Shown: positions 30,556 to 39,767, numbered from the stretch's first letter. The stretch is DNA of 64,000 bases from Rhizobium sp. 32-5/1 (GCF_029537235.1 NZ_CP120638.1:4094501-4158500), one strand, 5' to 3'. The notes: generated by a model not told the origin, from the sequence alone. Made by a program: numbers and translations.

Positions 30556-30579
30556 AAGGCGGCCGGTGTGGCCGCCTTT
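30556..30579 (+). terminator. Terminator after the RcnB-like gene
   Basis: AAGGCGGCC (30556-30564) pairs with GGCCGCCTT (30570-30578) around GGTGT, followed by TTC. It lies between convergent genes and may serve both. Confidence 0.65.
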
Positions 30580-30589
30580 CGCATGCCGT

Positions 30590-32506
30590 TTAGCGGAAAG
30601 GCGCAGTCCGTGACGGCATCGCCGGAATGTCAAAATGCTCCGGCGGTTGCCCTGTTCTCGCCCGCTCGGTCATCATCACATAAGCCGTTTCCAGATGTCG
30701 GCAGAAGCGCTCGGCGTCGAACAGCGGCGCCGTGAAGCGATTGGCTGCGATGGTTTTCTTCAAGGCTGCCATCGCTGCCGGATCATTCGCCAGCCGCACG
30801 GCCATCTCCACGAAATCCGCTGGCGTCTCCGCCACCAGCTCGGAAAGGCCGATGGCGTTGAGCAGGCTTTCGGAGACCCGTGAGGCAAAATTGGTTCCCC
30901 GTGCCGTCAACACGGGCAGGCCGGCCCAAAGCTTGTCGGATGTGGTCGTGTGGCCGTTGTAGGGAAATGTGTCGAGCCCGGTATCGGCAGCCTGAAGGCG
31001 TGCGATATGGTCTGGATAGGCGGTCTTCGGGGCAAAGACGATTTGATTGGGCGACACATTGCGCGATGCCATGGCTTTCAGAAAATTGGATCTCGGCACA
31101 TCGCCATCGAGCATCAGCCAGAGAATCGCGTTCTCGGCTTCATGTAGAATATTTGCCCAGAGATCGAGCGTCGTCAGCGAGATTTTCCGCGCCGTGTTGA
31201 AGGCGGCAAAGACAAAACGATCTTCCGGCAGGCCGAGCTCCGCGCGGCTGGTCGCCGGGGGCAGGGCGCGGTAGACCGGGTCGTTGGGCTGGTAGCTTTC
31301 CGGCAGGCGGCAGAATTTCTCGTGGTAATGCGGTTTTGAGCTGTTGGGCAGGACGATCGGGTCGCCGATCACATAGTCGAGGTCGATGTTCACGGTGCTG
31401 CCGGGAAAGCCGAGCCACGCCACCTGAACCGGGGCTGCCATCTGGTTCAAAATATTGGCGCGCGAGCCGCCGGTGTGGCCCTTGAGGTCAACGAGAATAT
31501 CCGTGCCCCGCGCCCTTATCAGATCGGCGGCCTGCGGGTCGGTCAGGTCCCGCAGCGAGACGATCGGTTCCCATTTCTGCCGATTGCCGCCGTCAAAGCC
31601 GATGAAGCGCTCCGGCGTATAACAATAGAGCGTGACGTCAAAACGATCGCGGTCATGGGCTTCAAGCACGCTCTGGAACAGGCGCATGGTGGCGTGGTCG
31701 TCCCAGAGATCGCTGGAGAGATAACCGACGCGGATCTTCTGCGCCCATGTGTGCGGCCGCATGCGCCGCTGGCGCGACTGGCTGGGCGAGAGTTTGACCG
31801 CAAGGTCGCGGTTGTTGGTCGCCAGCCGGTTCAGCCGCTCGTCGCCGCAATGCAGCAGGTTGGAATAACCGGTCTCGCCCTCGGTCATCGACAGATCGCC
31901 ATTTGCAAGCGCGGTTGCGAGGCGCTCTTCGAGCGCGGCAAGAGCCTCGTAGTCACAGAAGTCGCGGGCGACGGCCATGTATTTGAACTGCGTGTAGGGA
32001 TCGTCCGGCTGAAGTGCTGCCAGCTTGCGAAACAGCGTCAGCACCGCCGGGTCGCGCTCTTCCTCGGCAAAGAGTTCGCCGGCGAGCATCAGATGGTCTT
32101 TGTCGTCGCTTGAAACAAGCGTGTGTTTGACGCGATCGACCAGCGCGCTGTCGCCGGTGCGCCGAAACGAGCGCGCCAGAAGAAAGGCAAGCTGCGGATC
32201 GTCGGGCAGGGCTTTCAGCAGGCCCATGCCGATCAGTTGCACCTGATCGTCATCGCCGGCTGTGAAATAGAGTTCTGCAGCGCGCAGCCGGTGGCGCTGA
32301 CCTAAATCAGGGTCGATCTCCGCTGCCTGCTTGAAGGCTTCCGCGGCCTCCGTGGCCAGCCCGAGCTTTTCCAGCGCTTCGCCCAGCAGCACAAATGCTT
32401 CGGGCGCGCTGGTCTCGCCGATAAGGTCGTTCAGGATCGTCAGCGTTTCGATGTACTCATGCTTCGCATACGCCGCCTGCGCCGCCTCGAAAACCTCTCG
32501 GTTCAT
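30590..32506 (-). CDS. TPR protein with SPINDLY/OGT-like glycosyltransferase domain (GT41 type)
   Basis: A 638-residue protein. The N-terminal 200 residues are helical repeats (MNREVFEAAQAAYAKHEYIETLTILNDLIG; LGEALEKLGLATEAAEAFKQAAEIDPDLGQ) with TPR spacing. The C-terminal part matches the bacterial SPINDLY/O-GlcNAc-transferase-like family: RVGYLSSDLWDDHATMRLFQ, DILVDLKGHTGGSRANILNQMAAPVQVAWLGFPGST, VFAAFNTARKISLTTLDLW and TFPYNGHTTTSDKLWAGLPVLT with SRVSESLLNAIGL. It probably transfers a sugar to protein or to another acceptor; the acceptor is unknown. I start at ATG 32506; the longer frame upstream is not protein-like. Confidence 0.85.
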   Translation of the reverse strand: MNREVFEAAQAAYAKHEYIETLTILNDLIGETSAPEAFVLLGEALEKLGLATEAAEAFKQAAEIDPDLGQRHRLRAAELYFTAGDDDQVQLIGMGLLKALPDDPQLAFLLARSFRRTGDSALVDRVKHTLVSSDDKDHLMLAGELFAEEERDPAVLTLFRKLAALQPDDPYTQFKYMAVARDFCDYEALAALEERLATALANGDLSMTEGETGYSNLLHCGDERLNRLATNNRDLAVKLSPSQSRQRRMRPHTWAQKIRVGYLSSDLWDDHATMRLFQSVLEAHDRDRFDVTLYCYTPERFIGFDGGNRQKWEPIVSLRDLTDPQAADLIRARGTDILVDLKGHTGGSRANILNQMAAPVQVAWLGFPGSTVNIDLDYVIGDPIVLPNSSKPHYHEKFCRLPESYQPNDPVYRALPPATSRAELGLPEDRFVFAAFNTARKISLTTLDLWANILHEAENAILWLMLDGDVPRSNFLKAMASRNVSPNQIVFAPKTAYPDHIARLQAADTGLDTFPYNGHTTTSDKLWAGLPVLTARGTNFASRVSESLLNAIGLSELVAETPADFVEMAVRLANDPAAMAALKKTIAANRFTAPLFDAERFCRHLETAYVMMTERARTGQPPEHFDIPAMPSRTAPFR

Positions 32507-32628
32507 TCTGTCCGTCCCTTTGACGCCTACGCTGATTCCAGCCCGGCATCCTGCCCGGCCTTGCTTGCGCGAGGCGGGCAGGGATTGCGGCAAGGAGCGC
32601 CGCCAATGGTCCGTTTCGGTATCTCATC

Positions 32629-33606
32629 TCAGCTGTTCGACGAGAGGCAGGCCTTGAGCGAGGTGCCGATCGATTCCATCAGTTTGAAATAGAGGTCCGG
32701 CCCGGCCTCGAGCGTCGCCGCCTCGGGATCGAGCGTGCCGGATTTGGCGCTGGTGCCTTCCAGCACGACGTTGACGAGCTTCGGCTCGAATTGCGGTTCG
32801 GCGAACACGCAGGTTGCCCCGAGTTCCTGAATCTTCTTGTGGATCTGCGAGATGCGTTCCGCGCCGGGCATGGTCTCGGGGCTCACGGTGATCGAGCCGG
32901 CGACCTTTACGCCGTAGCGTTTCTCGAAATACTGGTAGGCGTCGTGAAAGACGATGAACGGCTTGTCCTTGATTGGCGCGACGGTTTCGGCCAGCGTCTT
33001 GTCCAGCGTGTCGAAGCGGGCGTTGAGGCTGTCGAGATTGGCCTTGTAGGCACCGGCATTGGCGGGATCGACCTCTGCCAGGGTCTTTTCGATGTCGGCA
33101 GCCATCGCCTTGGCGTTCTGCGGGTCAAGCCAGAGGTGCATGTCGAATTCGCCCTCGTCATGGTGATGGCCTTCGGCCTCATGCGATCCGTCATGGGCGT
33201 CTGCGGATGCGGCTTCATGTTCGTCGCCATCGTCATGGGCTTCAAATGCACCACCCTCGCGGAATTTCAGCTTTTCCAGCCCTGGCGCGTCGTCGAGTTC
33301 GACGATCTTGGCGCTGGTTCCCAGCGATTCCAGCGGCTTTTCCAGGAATGCTTCCAGCCCATGTCCGACCCAGAAGACCACCGACGCATCCTGGAGTGCC
33401 GCCGCATTGGAGGGCTTCATGCTGTAGGTATGCGGCGAGGCCGCCCCTTCGACGATCAGCGCGGGCTTCCCGACGCCTTGCATGATCGAGGCAACCAGCG
33501 AATGGATCGGCTTGATCGAAACCACGACGTCAGGCGCCTCGGCCTGTGCCGCACCGGCGGCGAGAGCGAAAGCGGAGGCGAGAAGCAGCGTATTTTTCTT
33601 CACCAT
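32629..33606 (-). CDS. znuA: Zinc ABC transporter substrate-binding protein
   Basis: ZnuA captures zinc in the periplasm for high-affinity import. The 325-residue protein has a signal peptide (MVKKNTLLLASAFALAAGAAQA), the ligand histidine in GAASPHTYSMKPSNAAALQDA, a long acidic and His-rich loop (EAHDDGDEHEAA to HEAEGHHHDEGEFDMHLWLDPQNA), a further histidine in PFIVFHDAYQYFEKRYG and the conserved aspartate region GTLDPEAATLEAG. The charged His-rich loop is typical of Zn-specific ZnuA proteins. It is divergent from znuC, with Zur-box-like palindromes in the shared control region. Confidence 0.93.
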   Translation of the reverse strand: MVKKNTLLLASAFALAAGAAQAEAPDVVVSIKPIHSLVASIMQGVGKPALIVEGAASPHTYSMKPSNAAALQDASVVFWVGHGLEAFLEKPLESLGTSAKIVELDDAPGLEKLKFREGGAFEAHDDGDEHEAASADAHDGSHEAEGHHHDEGEFDMHLWLDPQNAKAMAADIEKTLAEVDPANAGAYKANLDSLNARFDTLDKTLAETVAPIKDKPFIVFHDAYQYFEKRYGVKVAGSITVSPETMPGAERISQIHKKIQELGATCVFAEPQFEPKLVNVVLEGTSAKSGTLDPEAATLEAGPDLYFKLMESIGTSLKACLSSNS

Positions 33607-33647
33607 GACGGTGTCTCCTGACCGTGTTTGTTCTCTTGATAACTGAA

Positions 33648-33683
33648 TGTAATGTTATTACATCAATTGCGTAATGCTATAAC
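33648..33683. promoter_or_regulatory. Zur-box-like palindromes between znuA and znuCB-zur
   Basis: TGTAATGTTATTACA (33648-33662) is a perfect inverted repeat of TGTAAT with a three-base spacer. A second, weaker site, GTAATGCTATAAC (33671-33683), follows. They lie in the 119-base gap between divergent zinc-uptake genes, where Zur normally represses both directions when zinc is sufficient. Confidence 0.7.
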
Positions 33684-33725
33684 GTGTGCCATAGCGACTG
33701 GCAACACCAGAAAGCGGATTTTTTG

Positions 33726-34664
33726 ATGCTGAATTTCAAAACGCCCGATCAGCCGCCGCTCGTATCGCTGAGCAATGCCGGCGTGCGGCGCAATGGTCGC
33801 TGGCTCGTGCGCGGTGTCGAGTTCTCCGTCAGCCGCGGCGAAATCGTCACGCTGATCGGTCCCAACGGGTCCGGCAAGTCCACGACCGCGAAAGCGGCGA
33901 TCGGCGTTCTGAAGCCGGACGAGGGCAGGGTGGAACGCAAGCCCGGTCTCAAGGTCGGCTATGTCCCGCAGAAACTGTCGATCGACTGGACGCTGCCTTT
34001 GACGGTCGAGCGCCTGATGACCCTGACAGGTCCCTTGAAGGGTCGCGAAATCGATGAAGCGCTTTCGGCGACGGGCATTTTGCATCTCGCCCGCGCCGAG
34101 GTCCAGCATCTCTCCGGCGGTGAGTTCCAGCGGGCGCTGCTTGCCCGGGCGCTTGCCCGCAAGCCCGATCTTCTGGTCCTTGACGAGCCGGTGCAGGGCG
34201 TCGATTTTACCGGCGAGATCGCGCTTTACGACCTGATCAAAGCGATCCGCAATCAAATCGGCTGCGGCATTCTTCTGATTTCGCATGACCTGCACGTCGT
34301 CATGGCGGAAACCGACACTGTCATCTGTCTGAATGGTCATGTCTGCTGCCGCGGCACGCCGCAGATGGTCAGCCAAAGCCCTGAATATCTGAAACTGTTT
34401 GGCAGCCGCGCGGCGCAGTCGCTTGCCGTTTACAGCCACCATCACGATCATACCCATCTGCCGGATGGTCGTGTGCAGCATGAGGATGGCAGCGTCACTG
34501 AACATTGCCATCCCGACGACGGCCATCACCATGCCGGCCATGATGATCACCACCATGATCACCCCCACGAACATGAGCATGGCCACGTGCACGGACCCGA
34601 TTGCGGCTGCGGCCATCATTCCCGCCTGCAGGGCTTCGACGGCAAGGAGAAGAGCCGTGTTTGA
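33726..34664 (+). CDS. znuC: Zinc ABC transporter ATP-binding protein with His-rich tail
   Basis: A 312-residue ATPase that energises zinc import. Walker A is GPNGSGKST, signature LSGGEFQRALLARAL, Walker B LLVLDEPVQGVD and the H-loop ISHD. After about residue 235 comes a tail with around 25 histidines (HHHDHTHLPDGRVQHEDGS, then DDGHHHAGHDDHHHDHPHEH and GPDCGCGHH), which could store or sense zinc in the cytoplasm. Such tails occur in rhizobial ZnuC. I start at ATG 33726; the open frame upstream lies in the control region. It overlaps znuB by eight bases. Confidence 0.92.
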   Translation: MLNFKTPDQPPLVSLSNAGVRRNGRWLVRGVEFSVSRGEIVTLIGPNGSGKSTTAKAAIGVLKPDEGRVERKPGLKVGYVPQKLSIDWTLPLTVERLMTLTGPLKGREIDEALSATGILHLARAEVQHLSGGEFQRALLARALARKPDLLVLDEPVQGVDFTGEIALYDLIKAIRNQIGCGILLISHDLHVVMAETDTVICLNGHVCCRGTPQMVSQSPEYLKLFGSRAAQSLAVYSHHHDHTHLPDGRVQHEDGSVTEHCHPDDGHHHAGHDDHHHDHPHEHEHGHVHGPDCGCGHHSRLQGFDGKEKSRV

Positions 34665-35487
34665 CGATTTCTTCACCCGCGCGCTCGTTGCCGGCATCGG
34701 CCTTGCGATCACCGTTGGCCCGCTCGGCTGTTTCGTCATCTGGCGCCGCATGGCCTATTTCGGCGATACGATGGCGCATTCGGCGCTGCTCGGGGTTGCC
34801 CTGTCGCTGCTGTTCGAACTCAACCTGATGCTGAGCGTCTTCATCGTCGCCGCTGCGGTGTCGCTGCTTCTGCTTCTGCTGCAGCGCCGTGGTGCGCTGT
34901 CGACCGATGCGCTGCTCGGCATCCTCTCGCATTCGGCGCTGTCGATCGGCCTTGTCATGGTCGCCTTCATGACTTGGGTCCGCATCGATCTCGTCGGCTT
35001 CCTGTTCGGCGATATTCTCGCAGTGTCGGAGGCCGACATCGATCTGGTCTGGGGCGGCGGCATTCTCGTTTTGTTTGCGATCGTTTATCTCTGGCGGCCA
35101 CTGCTGGCCTCGACCGTCAATCCGGAACTGGCCGAGGCCGAGGGGCTTAAGCCCGAGCGCGCCAAGCTCTATTTCATGCTGCTGATGGCACTCGTCATCG
35201 CGATTGCCATGAAGATCGTCGGCATTCTCCTGATCACCTCGCTGCTGATCATCCCGGCCGCGACCGCGAGGCGTTTCGCGACCTCGCCGGAGATCATGGC
35301 GGTTCTCGCTTCGCTGATCGGGGCGCTGGCCGTCACCGGCGGGTTGTTCGGCTCGCTGCGCTGGGATACGCCATCCGGACCGTCTATCGTCGTGGCGGCG
35401 CTCGGGCTTTTCGTCCTGAGCCTTTTGCCGTTCGGGCGCCGGTCAACCGGCGTTGTCGAGCATTCGTCGCATGGAGGACATCACTGA
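34657..35487 (+). CDS. znuB: Zinc ABC transporter permease
   Basis: A 276-residue ABC-3 family inner-membrane permease with seven to eight hydrophobic spans (ALVAGIGLAITVGPLGCFVIWRRMAYFGDTMAHSALLG; AMKIVGILLITSLLIIPAATARRFA). I start at GTG 34657, which overlaps the znuC end and has AAGGAGAAG upstream. The frame is open further upstream, but only within znuC. Its stop shares one base with the zur start (TGATG). Confidence 0.92.
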   Translation: MFDDFFTRALVAGIGLAITVGPLGCFVIWRRMAYFGDTMAHSALLGVALSLLFELNLMLSVFIVAAAVSLLLLLLQRRGALSTDALLGILSHSALSIGLVMVAFMTWVRIDLVGFLFGDILAVSEADIDLVWGGGILVLFAIVYLWRPLLASTVNPELAEAEGLKPERAKLYFMLLMALVIAIAMKIVGILLITSLLIIPAATARRFATSPEIMAVLASLIGALAVTGGLFGSLRWDTPSGPSIVVAALGLFVLSLLPFGRRSTGVVEHSSHGGHH

Positions 35488-35891
35488 TGAGCGCGCACAC
35501 CCTCACCAAGAACCAGTCCCTCGTGCTCGACGCGCTGACCCATGCCGAAGCGCCGCTTAGCGCCTATACCATTCTCGACAAGCTGCGCGACCATGGGTTC
35601 CGGGCGCCGCTGCAGGTCTATCGTGCGCTGGAGAAATTGCAGGAGTTCGGGCTTGTGCACAGGCTCGAAAGCCTCAATGCCTTCGTCGCCTGCGCCTGCC
35701 GCGAGGATCACGACCATACCCACCACCATCATGGCGTGACGGCTTTCGCCATCTGCGAGGATTGCGGCCAGGTGACCGAATTCCATGATGCCGGCATGGA
35801 GGAGCGGCTTGCGGTGCTGGTCAAGAACCAGCATTTCAAGACCGAGAAGACGACTATCGAAATCCGCGGTCACTGCCAGAACTGCATCTGA
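35487..35891 (+). CDS. zur: Zinc uptake regulator (Fur family)
   Basis: A 134-residue metalloregulator. The N-terminal winged helix reads KNQSLVLDALTHAEAPLSAYTILDKLRDHGFRAPLQVYRALEKL. Metal sites are visible as CREDHDHTHHHHGVTAFAICEDCGQVTEF and the terminal GHCQNCI, so both structural CxxC pairs are present. It is co-transcribed with znuCB, giving feedback control of zinc uptake, and presumably binds the palindromes upstream of znuC. Confidence 0.93.
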   Translation: MSAHTLTKNQSLVLDALTHAEAPLSAYTILDKLRDHGFRAPLQVYRALEKLQEFGLVHRLESLNAFVACACREDHDHTHHHHGVTAFAICEDCGQVTEFHDAGMEERLAVLVKNQHFKTEKTTIEIRGHCQNCI

Positions 35892-35905
35892 CGCATGACG
35901 GCCTC

Positions 35906-38356
35906 TCATGATTTCGGCTTGTTGAAAATCGCCGCGATCGCGGCTGTGGTCCCGCGTCCGAAGCTGCCATCGACGCTGCCGCTGTAGACATCCTGATCCT
36001 TCAGGCGCTGCTGCAGCGCCTTGCGGAAATCGAGCGACCAGTTCTTCCAGTTGTCGCTCATTTCCGTGCGTGCCCATTCGCTGCCCTCCCTCAGCGCCTG
36101 TTCCATCCAGTCGGCGGCAGCCGTCCGATCCGCCTCGACGCCATGGCCGCCATCATAGAGAAAGGCGATATTGGATTTCGCGTCGGCCAGGCCAAGCTCT
36201 GCCGCGCGCCGATAACTCGCCATGGCCTTGGTATAGTCCTGCTCGACGCCGTTTCCCCGGCTGTAGAAATTGCCGAGCACATTCAGACCCGTCGGATTGT
36301 CGAGTTGCGCTGCCTTCTCATACCATTTGAAAGCCTCTGACAGATCCTTTTTGACGCCGTAGCCCTGGGTATAGAGATTGCCAAGCGCGCTTATCGCATC
36401 GGGTTGATTGAGGGCTGCGGCCCTCTCGTAGAGTTTGCGCGCCTCGGCATAGTCCTGTTCGACCCCGAGGCCAGCGCCGTAAAGTGTGCCGGCGCTGTAG
36501 AGTGCATCGCCATTTCCGGCATCACCTGCCTTGCGATACCATTCCATGGCTTGCTTATAGTCCTGGGGCACGCTGCGCCCGTAATAGTGAAGTTCGCCGA
36601 TCTGGTAGATCGCCGGCGCATAGCCCTTGTCGGCCGCCTTGGCGTACCAGGTCATGGCCTGCGCATAATCCTGTTCGACGCCGAGGGCGGCACCATAGAG
36701 GGTGCCGATGCTGTAGGTCGCCTCGACATCGCCTTTGTCCGCGGCCTTTCTGTACCAGTCCATCGCCTGCCGGTAATCCTGCGGCACGCCATAGCCGTAA
36801 TAATGCAGTTCGCCGATCCGGTTGAGGGCACTGGCGTTCCCTTGCGTGGCCGCCTTCTGGTACCAGACCATCGCCTCGGCATAATCCTGCGGCACGCCCA
36901 GTGCATTCTGGTAGAGATAGCCTAGGCTGTTCATGGCATCGCCGTTGCCGGCCTCAGCGCCCTTGCGATACCAGCCCATGGCCTGCGTAAAATCCTGGCC
37001 GACACCGTTTCCGGCATCATAGAGCGCGCCGAGATAGGCCATCGCCGTCGGATTGCCCGCATCCGCGGCCTTGCGGTACCAGATTGCGGCCTCCGCGCCG
37101 TTCTGCGGCGCACCCTTGCCGGTTTCGTACATGATGCCGATTGTCGTTGCTGCGTCGCTATAGCCGAGATCCGCGGCTTTGCGCGCCCATTCATAAGCCG
37201 CTGGAAGGTTGTCGTTCTTGTAAAGGCTCCGGGAATACTGGCTCATCAGCCGCGGTTCCCGCGGGTGGTCCGTGACCGCCTTTTCACAGGCTGCAACAGC
37301 TGGTGCGGTCGCCAGTTCGTCGTAGGTGACGCCCTTGACCGAGGCGAGTTTCATCGGGTCCGTCGGGTCTGCCGCCAGCCGGTCGCATTCCGTTTCCGGC
37401 ACGATTGCCGCGACGGGCTTCAAGGCCTGCATGCGGCCCCGCGCCAGCGTGGAAAAGGCACAGGCCGGAAAGAGCCGCAGGTGTTCGTCGAAAAGAGCTC
37501 CATCCTTGCTGTCGCGAATTTCGCTCCAGTGCGCGGCGGCGTCCCGGTACGGGTCGAGCGACGTATCCGGCGTCTGTGGTTGCGTGGCTTGCCTGCCGAG
37601 CATCACCGTATCGATCATCGAGCCGGTCTTGTAGGGGCGCTGCTCGCCCTTGGTGGTGTCGACCACATCCCGGGCGACAGCGCGCAGGGCGGATTCGATT
37701 TCAAGGCCGGGCTGGACCAGATGCCGCAGAAGGGCCGACGTATAGGGGCTGTTGACCCCGTCACCATCCGAAGCCGTCTGACCCGGCGCGGTCGCGTATC
37801 CCACCAGAAGATTGCTCTGGATTCCTACATCGTCCAGACGCGCGAGGCCGCGCGTCTCAGCGCCGCGTGTCGCGACCTTTTTCATACGTCCGGCAAACGG
37901 ATTGTCGCGGCAGGCATCGAGCAGCACCAGCTTCAGCATGGATACGCCTGAAAGAGCCTCCATGACATCATCGAGCACGATGGCCTCGTATTTGACGTCG
38001 CGATCGGAGGCGAGCGTGACGTCGATGGGGAGCAGGTAGTTGGTGCCGTTCACCTCGATGCCGTGCCCGGAATAGAAGACAAGGCCGATATCGGCGCCGA
38101 GTGCCGCGCTCTCGAATTCCGAAAGCGCCTTCGACATGCCGGCCCGGGTGAGGTCGTTGAACGCATGAACCTCGAAGCCGGCCTCGCTCAGCAGCGCCTG
38201 CATGGCGCTGACATCATTGGCCGGATTGGGCAGTCGCGCGGCTGTTCCGGTATAGCCGGCATTGCCGATCAAAAGGGCGACCTTTTTCTCCGCCAAAGCC
38301 GGTCCGGCAAGCAGGAGGGCAAAAATCAGAAGGGCGATGCGAAGCACGGGCGGCAC
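35906..38356 (-). CDS. Secreted metacaspase-like peptidase with ten Sel1 repeats
   Basis: An 816-residue protein with a signal peptide (MPPVLRIALLIFALLLAGPALA). Residues about 23-260 form a caspase-type (C14) peptidase with the catalytic dyad visible: histidine 98 in VFYSGHGIEV and cysteine 149 in LVLLDACRDNPF. Residues about 390-750 contain ten Sel1-type repeats of 36 residues (pattern AMxWYRKAADxGNxDAxxxIGxLYxxGxGVxQDY), which usually bind proteins. The last 40 residues (FRKALQQRLKDQDVYSGSVDGSFGRGT) look like a small peptidoglycan-binding or LysM-unrelated PG-1 domain. This points to a periplasmic or cell-wall-associated peptidase. Its substrates are unknown. It runs convergent with zur. 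Confidence 0.88.
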   Translation of the reverse strand: MPPVLRIALLIFALLLAGPALAEKKVALLIGNAGYTGTAARLPNPANDVSAMQALLSEAGFEVHAFNDLTRAGMSKALSEFESAALGADIGLVFYSGHGIEVNGTNYLLPIDVTLASDRDVKYEAIVLDDVMEALSGVSMLKLVLLDACRDNPFAGRMKKVATRGAETRGLARLDDVGIQSNLLVGYATAPGQTASDGDGVNSPYTSALLRHLVQPGLEIESALRAVARDVVDTTKGEQRPYKTGSMIDTVMLGRQATQPQTPDTSLDPYRDAAAHWSEIRDSKDGALFDEHLRLFPACAFSTLARGRMQALKPVAAIVPETECDRLAADPTDPMKLASVKGVTYDELATAPAVAACEKAVTDHPREPRLMSQYSRSLYKNDNLPAAYEWARKAADLGYSDAATTIGIMYETGKGAPQNGAEAAIWYRKAADAGNPTAMAYLGALYDAGNGVGQDFTQAMGWYRKGAEAGNGDAMNSLGYLYQNALGVPQDYAEAMVWYQKAATQGNASALNRIGELHYYGYGVPQDYRQAMDWYRKAADKGDVEATYSIGTLYGAALGVEQDYAQAMTWYAKAADKGYAPAIYQIGELHYYGRSVPQDYKQAMEWYRKAGDAGNGDALYSAGTLYGAGLGVEQDYAEARKLYERAAALNQPDAISALGNLYTQGYGVKKDLSEAFKWYEKAAQLDNPTGLNVLGNFYSRGNGVEQDYTKAMASYRRAAELGLADAKSNIAFLYDGGHGVEADRTAAADWMEQALREGSEWARTEMSDNWKNWSLDFRKALQQRLKDQDVYSGSVDGSFGRGTTAAIAAIFNKPKS

Positions 38357-38445
38357 ACTCCGACAGGCAGCTTTATCCTATGCGAGCATACTGCTAAATT
38401 TCCCCGCGGGGAAAGCGGTGGCGCGAAATATGCCGAATGCCGATG

Positions 38446-38981
38446 TCAATCGATCCGCGAGAGGCCGGTCGCAAACCGACGCCAGTTGGCGACATAGTGA
38501 TCGGCCGATTTTTGAGCCCGGCAACCGCACTGTCGTCGAGCAGCCGGATGGCCCGGGCAGGGGAGCCGACGATCAGCGAATTGTCGGGAAACACCTTGCC
38601 TTCGGTCACAAGCGCATTGGCGCCGACCAGGCAATTGTTGCCGATCACGGCGCCGTTGAGCACGGTTGCGCCCATGCCGATCAACGAATTGTCGCCGATC
38701 GTGCAGCCATGGACGATGGCGCGGTGGCCGATCGTGCAGCCTTCGCCGATGGTGACCGGATAGCCGGGATCGACATGGATGACGGCGCCTTCCTGGATAT
38801 TGCTGCGGGCGCCGACGCGGATCGGCTCATTATCTGCGCGCAGCACGGCGCCGAACCAGACGCCGACCTCGTCGCCGAGTGTCACGCGGCCGATGACATG
38901 GGCGTCGGGTGCAACCCAATAGCGGCCTTCCGAAGGCGTTTCCGGTGACTGTGAACCGAGGGCATAAAGCGGCATGGTCAT
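38446..38981 (-). CDS. Gamma carbonic anhydrase-like hexapeptide-repeat protein, one frameshift
   Basis: About 177 residues forming a left-handed beta helix of the gamma-carbonic-anhydrase/PaaY family. The repeats run from APDAHVIGRVTLGDEVGVWFG through RADNEPIRVGARSNIQEGAVIHVDPG and GEGCTIGHRAIVHGCTIGDNSLIGMGA. The three likely zinc-ligand histidines are in VIHV and GHRAIVHG. The frame breaks at the T5 run 38509-38513 (+ strand), where one base appears missing; restored, the end reads AVAGLKKSADHYVANWRRFATGLSRID. Enzyme activity is not certain in this family. It lies 12 bases downstream of the FAH-family gene. Confidence 0.86.
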
Positions 38982-38993
38982 GTCTCCCTTACA

Positions 38994-39680
38994 TCAGACA
39001 ATGGTGACCGCCAGCGTCGCAACGCCGTCGATGCCGCAGGTCACTGTATCGCCGCGCAGGACAGGGCCGACGCCGGAGGGCGTTCCGGTCATGATCACGT
39101 CGCCCGGCGCAAGGACAAACAGACGCGACAATTCGGCAATGATTTCCGGCACCTTCCAGATCATCTGGTTGAGGTCGCCCTGCTGCCTGCGCTCGCCGTT
39201 GACCGCGAGCCAGATATTGCCGTCGCCCGGATGCCCGATGGTTTCGGCGGGGACGATCGCAGAGCAGGGCGCGGAATGTTCGAAGGCCTTGGCCGCCGCC
39301 CAGGGCTTGCCGGCCGCCTTCGCCTCAGCCTGCAGGTCGCGCCGGGTGAAATCGATGCCGACGGCATAGCCGTAGACACAATCCAGCGCTTCGCCGGCGG
39401 GGATATCGGTGCCGCCCCTTTTCAGGGCAATCACCAGCTCGACTTCGTGATGCACGTCAGTGCTCAAGGGCGGATAAGGAAAGCCGGCTGTCGGGGGCAG
39501 GAGGTTGTCAGGGTTCTTCTGGAAGAAGAAAGGCGCCTCGCGATCGGGATCGTGGCCCATCTCGATGGCATGGGCGGCATAGTTGCGGCCAACACCATAC
39601 ACCCGACGAACGGGAAATGTGTGAGTCGTTCCGGATATACGCATCAGGACGGGGGTGGGTACGGGAATGACGGTCTTCAT
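38994..39680 (-). CDS. Fumarylacetoacetate hydrolase-family protein
   Basis: A 228-residue FAH-fold enzyme. Family members hydrolyse or decarboxylate 2-oxo-acid products of aromatic or sugar breakdown. The metal-binding motif VHHEVELVIAL, the segment YGYAVGIDFTRRDLQ and the terminal PGDVIMTGTPSGVGPV are all present. It begins VYGVGRNYAAHAIEMGHD, typical of the small single-domain members (fumarylpyruvate hydrolase, oxaloacetate decarboxylase). Substrate not determinable here. It precedes the gamma carbonic anhydrase-like gene on the same strand and probably shares its transcript. Confidence 0.88.
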   Translation of the reverse strand: MKTVIPVPTPVLMRISGTTHTFPVRRVYGVGRNYAAHAIEMGHDPDREAPFFFQKNPDNLLPPTAGFPYPPLSTDVHHEVELVIALKRGGTDIPAGEALDCVYGYAVGIDFTRRDLQAEAKAAGKPWAAAKAFEHSAPCSAIVPAETIGHPGDGNIWLAVNGERRQQGDLNQMIWKVPEIIAELSRLFVLAPGDVIMTGTPSGVGPVLRGDTVTCGIDGVATLAVTIV

Positions 39681-39767
39681 GGGCTCCGGGCTTCCGATTC
39701 AGAAGCCGGAGGCTAACATCATTTCGAGGCGCGGGTAAAACAAACCCGGCGACGATCGAACAGGAAA

